A DNA stretch of 64,000 nucleotides from Alopecurus myosuroides (Eukaryota > Streptophyta > Magnoliopsida > Poales > Poaceae), in assembly GCA_028641055.1 (NCBI GenBank), contig CM054060.1, forward strand, positions 209,336,445 to 209,400,444. The letters are read 5' to 3'. Positions 57,511-64,000 of the stretch are shown one piece after another; positions within the stretch are counted from its first letter, which is position 1, and the number at the start of each line of letters is the position of its first letter. Both the position numbers and the translations under genes were made by a program. Under the pieces are notes generated by a model. That model searched no databases and was not told where the DNA came from. It worked only from the letters and a program-made list of their open reading frames with translations.

Positions 57511-58495
57511 ATGGAAACCATGTTGAAATGACAACGACAGTCTTAATTACTATAAGTGGGTTTCACGGCCTTAATTAGCTTGCCAAAACTTCTTATAGTA
57601 TGGAATAGAGTAAGTAGCACAAAATATACGGCGCCACATTGATCAAACAGTTCAACACAAGATAAGAAAGCTGCACCCTAGTTGTTGCGATATCATGAAA
57701 GAATGTTGAGCTACCGGGTTAGGGAATAACCTGCAGCTCATTGTCCACGCTGGATTGTGATTGATATGACATGACTCCTTCAGTGGCATCTGATTCCTCT
57801 TGAACATCATACACAGGTATGTACATAGATCTAGAGTCTTGCTTCGTGGTCTTTTTTTCGGGGGGTACAGTAGGACATGAAAGTAAACTTGCTGGCTTTA
57901 CGCTCAGTTCATGCATCTTTGCATTGTTTGCCATGATAGTTCTGGCACGCTCTTCTTCAATGGGGTGTACTGGCGATCCTAGCATGAATAAAGAACTAAA
58001 AGTAAAGTACAAATATAACGCTTCATAAGAACCTAATAAAGCATAAATAATTAAGGCACTCATCTTGTAAGAACAGTCCAGTGCAAGTAATATAAATTAT
58101 GATCCTAACTAAGACTGATAGGATCACAAGCAAAGTGAAATTAAACCTAATATGTAGTATACAAGCTAGATTGCTGCAAATGAGCAAAGTTTTACCAAGC
58201 AAGAAGGCCCCCCTTCCTATTTCCATTACAAGAAACCGTTTAGAGAGATTTATTGCATCAAATATTAGCAGTATAATTAGGATAATAATGAAGCATTGAA
58301 CATACGATTAAACAGACAACCAATTTAGAAAGATTAACTGCATCGAACATAAGCAGGATAATAAGGAAGCATCAAACATACAATTAAATAGACAAAAGCA
58401 ATTTAGAGAGAATAGTTGCCTGCATCTTTAGGGTCTTCTGTCTTGCTGCGTTTCTCGCCTTCAATCTTCACTCGTTTCAGCGTGCTTGCAGACAT

Positions 58496-59374
58496 TGACG
58501 CAGCGAGGTTGGAGACGAGGTGGAAGATCTGGATGTTTGGCGAGGTCGGTGGCGACGTGGCTGACCGGCGAACACGGCATCGAGGTGGCTGACCGGCGAG
58601 TACGGCGTGAGGTGGAAGATAACGTACGGCGAGGTTGGAGACGATGTGGCAGACAGGAGAGCACAACAGCGAGTTGGCGGATCTGGACGGCGAAAAGGCT
58701 GCTGATGTGGCAGATCTGGAGGGTGATCTCGACGGCGATGAGGGCGTTCTGGCAAGCGAGCTATACGACGAGGTGTGAGACCGGGGGAATAGAGGATCTG
58801 TTTTGGGAGGACAAGGGGGAGTGGATATTTTGAAATAGTGTCTTTATCTTTCGGCAAGAGGGCCGATCGAGCGGATAAGGCAGGGTTTCGGAACGATTAC
58901 AGAATTGCCCTCCAGGCTAAAGGTTGCCAGTTGTGTGCGGGAGGGCTGAGAAGTAAATTATCCTTGCACGAAAAAATTTGGGCGGGCGGTCCTGGCGCGA
59001 ATTTTTCGGAGCGACGCGAAATTTTGCCGGAACTGCGGGAAACTTTACTAGCCGTCCGATGCTGATGGGTGGCTTACAAAAATTGAGCACTTATGCAATT
59101 ATTTTGTACTAAAGATTGTGAAAAAATCCCGAAAGTATTTACCTAAAATCCTGGAAAGGGTCAATTATATGGAATACTACTACATGTTGATTGGTGGCTT
59201 GAACTTTGCTAGCCGTTGGATGCTAGTCAACTTCTTTGTCTACACCTATCACCGGTGTCAGAAGGGGGTAGACCGCTGTTCTTTTTTGCTTGATTCTGTT
59301 AAGTTAGGCCATAGTTACATGGATAGCCCAAATCTAGATCTACTTGTATTAAGATTCCCTCTAGTTCGCCTGAA
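58496..59374 (-). promoter_or_regulatory. Putative promoter/terminal region of the CACTA element
   Basis: GC-rich sequence (58500-58800) upstream of the TNPA-like ATG has repeated GCGAGGT and GACCGGCGA motifs. TTTTGAAATAGTG ending at 58840 is a possible CACTA terminus (reverse CACTATTTCAAAA), but no flanking duplication can be tested against the missing left end. The rest (58841-59374) is GC-rich then AT-rich and non-coding. Its distal part (59256-59374) looks like a decayed unit of the following tandem repeat. Confidence 0.4.
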
Positions 59375-60341
59375 GAAACCATAGCCATGATGGGGGAAAA
59401 GACGGAACTGTCGATCTGGACCCTCTACATGAGTCGGAAGGGGGTTGAAAATTGGAACCAATTTCTTGTTTTTGTCAGGTTAGGCACAAGGAACACCCAA
59501 GACAATGGTATCTCCTACCTCTTGGCAAGATTTCCCTAGTTCCGTCAGATCCAGGACTTTCGGGCTCTAAGTAGTCGTCGCACATGCTCAGAGAATCTGA
59601 CGCCGGTGAAGTGTGCCCTAACACAGAGAGCAAGGGAATCTTGCGCATCCAAGACCCATGACACACTCTAACACACATGGTATGGCATACGCTGGGACTT
59701 GGTGGCATTAGGATGATCAGAGCCCCCTCTCTGGAGAAACCATAGCCCCGATGAGAAAAAAGACGGAACTGTCGTTCTGGCCCCTCTACGTGAGCCGGAA
59801 GGGGGTAGCAACGTGGAACCAATTGCTTGGTTGTGTTAGGTTAGGCCCAAGGAACACCCAAGACAATGGTTGGGCCCACCGTTTGGCAAGATTTCCCCAG
59901 TTCCGGGAGTTTCGGGTTAATCCTGGAACAGGTAGAGAGAATATGACGCCGGTGAGCCCTAACACAGAGAGCGAGGGAATGTTGGCCATCCAAGACCGAT
60001 GACACACTCTAACACAGATGGTATGGCATAACATGGGATTTGGTGGCATTAGACGATCCGGAGTCCCCTCTCCGGAGAAACCGTAGACCCGATGTGGAGA
60101 AAGACGGAACTGTCGTTCTGGCCACTCTACATGAGCTGGAAAGGGGTAGAAAAGTGGAACCAATTGCTTGTTTGTGTTAGGTTAGGCCAAAGTAACACGC
60201 AAGACAATGTTAGGGCCCACCTGTTGGGAAGATTCCCCGAGTTCCGTCGGTTTCGAGAGTTTCGGGCTCTAAGTAGTCCTTGAGCACGCCAGGGAGAATC
60301 CGACGCCGGTGAAGCCCTAACAGAGAGAGACAGAGGGAATC
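59375..60341. repeat. ~340-360-bp tandem repeat
   Basis: Units start with GAAACC-TAG at 59375, 59736 and 60077 (periods 361 and 341 bp). Shared blocks include AAGACGGAACTGTC, GGAACCAAT-GCTTG and CAAGACAATG. The third unit is cut at 60341 by the LTR insertion. I do not recognise the family. Confidence 0.8.
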
Positions 60342-63300
60342 TGTAGCGTTCCCACATTTAAATAATGTAAGGACACCTGTGTTATTGTGCTAGTCCCTGG
60401 ATCATTTGCTAGCACCACAGTACAAAATGAAATATCATGCAAATGCATCAAATTCTATTATATCGCATGATCCAGTCTTTACAAAATAGTATTACAACTT
60501 GCATAGTCTTAGAAGACTAGCAGAAAACAAAGAAATACAGCGGAAAACATAGTAGAACATTGAGCCCATCTACTTCATGTGCCACAGGCAAAACATGTTG
60601 GCGATAGTCTCGAGATCCTAAATGAAATCCTCACTCGTCCTCAGAAACATCTGCAATATGGAATATGCAGCCACAAGGGAGTCAATACAATTTAATGTAT
60701 TGGCAAGTAACACTATGGTGTATATAAATGGCAAGACTAATACTACATGCTTATTGGCTAAGTTTGCATAAAGCAAGTTTTCTCCTATCTCTTTTGTAAA
60801 ACAACTTTTCTTTTCAAGGGGTGGCATCATTGGACTGAAATCCAAGCACCACAAATACTGTTCACTTGGTCAAAATTTTAATTATTGAAAATGGTGATGT
60901 GATTCTTCCGTCCTTCCTTGTCTAGCTGCTCATAGTTGTCCATAATCGAGGACACGGCTAAGATCTTAGTTTGTTGACTCTGCAGAGTTTGTGCACTTTC
61001 ACCTTCAGACTCAAATCAGCCCAAACATCCTATACACCATGAGTGCATTAAGGAAAGGAGAAGATTGAGACGAGATCTTTCAGAAGCAAGAATTCAACCT
61101 AATGGCAAGACCCGTTCCACCTATAATTATGCTACATCTTCTTGTCAAGCCCAGGCTGAACCCTCGCAACTTAGTTAATCAAGACAGAGCCCATATGACT
61201 ATAGGTTGCACTAGAAGCAATCTAAACTTGGGTAACATCATATTCACTTTGTTCCTGGGTGGCATTCCTTCAAGTGAACTCCCCTCGGGGAGACACTCAA
61301 CTATCAACAGCCCCGCAATACCAATCCACCCAGGTGGTTCATTGAAGTTGTTATTTAGAATTTTCCCACAACATCAAGTAAAAACAATTTGTAACCTTGC
61401 ATAGAATCTATTAAGTTCTAAGGATATAATGATAAGGTAAATGGATGGCTACACACTACTAGGATAATAGCATAGCATAATGTAACTTAGTAAAATTTCC
61501 TATCATGCATACTACTCAAAATCAACTAATGCATATAGAAAATAATGGGTAGTTGAATGATGTGTTACTTGCCTTGTTGAAGTTGGTGAAGAAATCACAC
61601 TCTCTTCACAAAAGATCGTTGCTCTCCGTACAATCTATTCATTGAAAACACAATAACAAAATAAACAAACATTCTACCAAACAACATACAAGTGAAGAAA
61701 CATACAAGGCAACAATCATGGAAAAAGGGATGTAACCAAGTTGGCTAGGACAAGGTCAAGGTTTGAGTTTTGAGAGATTCATTCTATAATTGTCTCATAC
61801 TTGTTAAGGAAATTCCAAGGGTTTACTTGTGATGGACTAGGTTGAGTCAGATGTGATCTAACTTTATTATAACCATACTTGTCGAGGAAGTTCCAAGAGT
61901 TCATTAAGGATGTTTAGGTTGAGTTGGTAGTAACCAAACTTTATTGAAAACATATTTATCAAAGAAGTTCCAAGAGTTCACCAAGGTGATCTCACTATTT
62001 CAACTAAAGTATCACATAACAATGTGTAACACTTAGTTCATTTCATCAAAACATTTGAGTGATCTAAGTTAGTCCTTCCATTTTGGTTTAGGGTGGGTCT
62101 AGGTTCAACTAACTTCATATCAATGGATATAACAAGTTAAAGTATTGGGCTTTTCTATTGGGGTCAAGGGTTGGACAAAAATAACTTGTTATTCTTCAAC
62201 TTGTGTGGATTGCTCCAAGTCTTCACATGCTTGTCATCTTGAAGATCATCTTCATGTTTCTATTGTAGACTTGTTCCTTGGATGGATTCTTCTCTTGGTC
62301 TTGATAAATTCTTCATGGATTTCTCACTAGTTGGTTCAAGGTGGAATGGGGACAACTACTACTAAGTCAATTTGAAAAGAAAGAAATAGAAGGGATAGGA
62401 AGAGAGAGGAAAATGTATTCTCCTTGATTTTCTTCATACTCTTGTACTTCATTGAGTTTCTTCTTATTGCTGTGGAGTCTAAGTCCTTCCTTCAATTTCT
62501 TCAATGATATTCCTCATAGCTCTTCATGTTGCCACCAAGTTGAAAATAAAGTTTTCATCTTTGCTTGAGTATTGATCTCCATTTTGCTAACTTGGTGAAT
62601 TCTTGAAGCAAGAATGGAGGAGTGGAGAAGTAGATAGAAAAAAAGGTACTAGTGTTTGAGGTTCACTACTTGGTACTATATGTGATTGAAACATTCTAAG
62701 GACTTGGCTTGGCTCCAAATAGTCATAACATCAAGGGACAAATGATGAAAACAATTTCTAAGACATGGTGAAAATGGATGTATCACTATGTAGGGTTTTT
62801 GTTCAAAAGCACATGGTCATGGTCCAAGGTGTCCAAAATGGTTGGGCAAGGTTGTTTCTGGTTCAAGGTTATCAAATGGAACAATTTTTCTTAAGGAACT
62901 ATATTGAAAATATTTATAGAATAAAATCTATGTCAAAATTACTCAAATATACCAATTAATTCTAAATTCAATTTCAATTTGTTCAAATATTACTTTGGGA
63001 CAGAGGATATGAAAGTACACATGCTTAGGTTTCCAAAAATATTTTATTTGTAATTTTTGGATTTGTAGAATTTGAATTATGCCAAAATTCATCAAACAAG
63101 CATATTTGAATTTGAACAAATTTTAAATGGTCAAATCTAAATTTGGCAAGTGCCAAAAGTTTCTACATCTTGTTCTGATTTCAAAAAGTTCAAGTTTGCT
63201 AAATTTGTCCTTATGGATAAAAAGATATGATAGATCTAAGATTCAGGGACTTATCTGCAAAATAGACATTCTAATTTTAATTGGAAATAAATCCAGAGAC

Positions 63301-64000
63301 GGGCTGGGTTCAGATCTGCTATTTGCCGCTCAGGACGACACACGGGGACTGGGGCTGGGCCGGCTACATGCTGCGTGGGCGACGGATAACAGAACGGGCG
63401 CTGCCAAATGGGCTCGCACGTGGCGTGTTCCTATTGGCCCGTACCCCTTCACTAAGTGATCTAATCTTGCCCTTTGGATCTAGATTTGACGGTGCTGGGG
63501 CGTTGGGGCTTACCTCCGCTGGAATTTTTGCCGGAAAATGTCGAGACGGCGGCCGGCGCTGCAGTCGTGGATGGCGGTGGCGATACAGGGGGCTCCTGTG
63601 CACGGGGAGACCACGGGGAGGCGCGTCTTGACGGGGCAGAGAGTTTGGTGGCCATGGCGCCCTCTGTTTCTTCTCGGATGCGCAACGCGAGGTGGTCGGC
63701 GTTGCGGCTGCTTCGGTGGTCGCCGGGGGTGGTGCTCCGCTTCTCGAAAAACTCAAACTGAGGTATAAGGAGACGCGCAAGAGAAGTGAGAGAGGAGGGG
63801 ACCGAAGAGGAGGACGTTCCTTGCCTTGGTGTCGCCGGAAAAAGGAGAGGATAGTGGAGGCAGTGTGCAACTCCGGCGAGAGATTTCTCCTGTCGGGGGG
63901 TTACCCCCGAGTAGGGTAAAGACAAGTGGTAAAGGCAGCTTACAGAAGAGAGGTTTGGTCGAGTAGCCGACTACCTGGTACTCGCTACCCGGTCGACTGC
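60342..64000 (-). mobile_element. Further LTR of the non-autonomous family, reverse, truncated by window end
   Basis: It begins TGTAGCGTTCCCACATTTAAATAATG, the reverse complement of the LTR end at 51276, and aligns with that LTR in reverse to the window edge. About 3.66 kb of an expected ~4.7 kb is present. The leader region lies at about 63300-63900. It is visibly more diverged than the 33.5/46.5-kb pair. It retains the segment deleted from the 5' LTR (near 62270-62500). Whether it is a solo LTR or part of a full element cannot be told. Confidence 0.85.

Larger units (their letters stand above)
55568..58495 (-). pseudogene. TNPA-like second gene of the CACTA element
   Basis: A multi-exon gene convergent to the transposase. 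Exon 1 (58495-58420, MSASTLKRVKIEGEKRSK) ends at a GC-type donor. Exon 2 is 21 bp (58216-58196). Exon 3 is 57978-57731 (PIEEERARTIMANNAKMHEL). Exon 4 runs from 57036 to about 56745 (SEQLRLKFVVDMKEIRKQQA, coiled coil). The last exon (55707-55568) reads MDENSILQEEISALRQKLDQ to a TAG. Phases of exons 1-4 agree. Basic N-terminus, coiled coils and position suit the TNPA-like regulatory/DNA-binding protein of CACTA elements. A repeat-rich insertion (55716 to about 56560) sits in the last intron, and the exon 4 to 5 junction is unclear. It may be intact or mildly damaged. Confidence 0.65.

Noticed and set aside
58403..58857. Arg/Pro-rich ORFs upstream of the TNPA-like start
   Set aside because: They lie in the GC-rich promoter/leader and have low-complexity composition. 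Only the exon starting at 58495 fits the downstream phase.
63281..63925. ORFs of 95-168 aa near the window end
   Set aside because: They correspond to the GC-rich leader of the reverse LTR copy, not to a gene.
1..64000. CRISPR-like arrays, rRNA genes, or host protein-coding genes
   Set aside because: No regularly spaced short repeats with unique spacers, no rRNA-like sequence, and every recognisable protein domain belongs to a transposable element.

Overview
The window is plant nuclear repeat DNA from a grass, most likely a large-genome pooid such as a Triticeae or Lolium/Avena relative. The basis is the kinds of elements present (CACTA, SIRE/Maximus-like copia, Tat gypsy, and non-autonomous elements or solo LTRs with LTRs of 4.3-6.3 kb) and their depth of nesting. 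The species cannot be fixed from sequence alone. I see no host gene, rRNA, tRNA or CRISPR array; every coding trace belongs to a transposable element and nearly all are broken.

Layout, outermost first. (0) A CACTA (En/Spm) DNA transposon runs from before base 1 to about 58.8 kb. Its TNP2-type transposase lies on + at 1-2828 and 53824-55102, and a second, TNPA-like gene lies convergently on - at 55568-58495. (1) The transposase is split by a Ty1/copia element on - (2829-53823, TSD ATGTG/ATGCG) with gag, pol and a downstream env-like ORF. (2) The copia gag is split by a Ty3/gypsy Tat-lineage element on + (12777-52390, TSD CTTCT) with gag, pol and an antisense gene. (3) The gypsy element carries three insertions: a solo long LTR (14070-18711, TSD CCCGA), a related solo LTR in inverted orientation (20085-24377, TSD GAGGA), and a non-autonomous long-LTR element (33564-51276, TSD GTTGA). 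(4) The gag-like ORF of that last element is split by another solo LTR (39353-45613, TSD ATGCA). Outside the CACTA are a ~340-360 bp tandem repeat (59375-60341) and, from 60342 to the window end, another LTR of the level-3 non-autonomous family in reverse orientation.

The order is supported independently. Target-site duplications are readable at all six nested insertions. Reading frames of the interrupted gags resume in phase across four junctions where I checked it. LTR-LTR divergence falls inward, judged by eye: about 7% in sampled copia LTR sequence, about 3% over the gypsy LTRs, and about 2% in the level-3 element.

The most interesting layers are regulatory. The gypsy element has a spliced antisense gene with its own TATA region, now separated from its start codon by a 17.7-kb insertion. 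The copia element has a promoter-like block inside its body, built like its LTR U3 (an array of CGGAATNATTCCG palindromes followed by a TATA box), placed upstream of the env-like ORF. The long LTRs look like genes: a GC-rich leader ending in a splice donor, a small internal exon bounded by ATAG and a GC donor (GCAAGT), and a terminal exon. In one LTR the exons join in phase into an acidic, tyrosine-rich C-terminus. The non-autonomous level-3 element keeps a gag-like ORF with five zinc knuckles and no pol.
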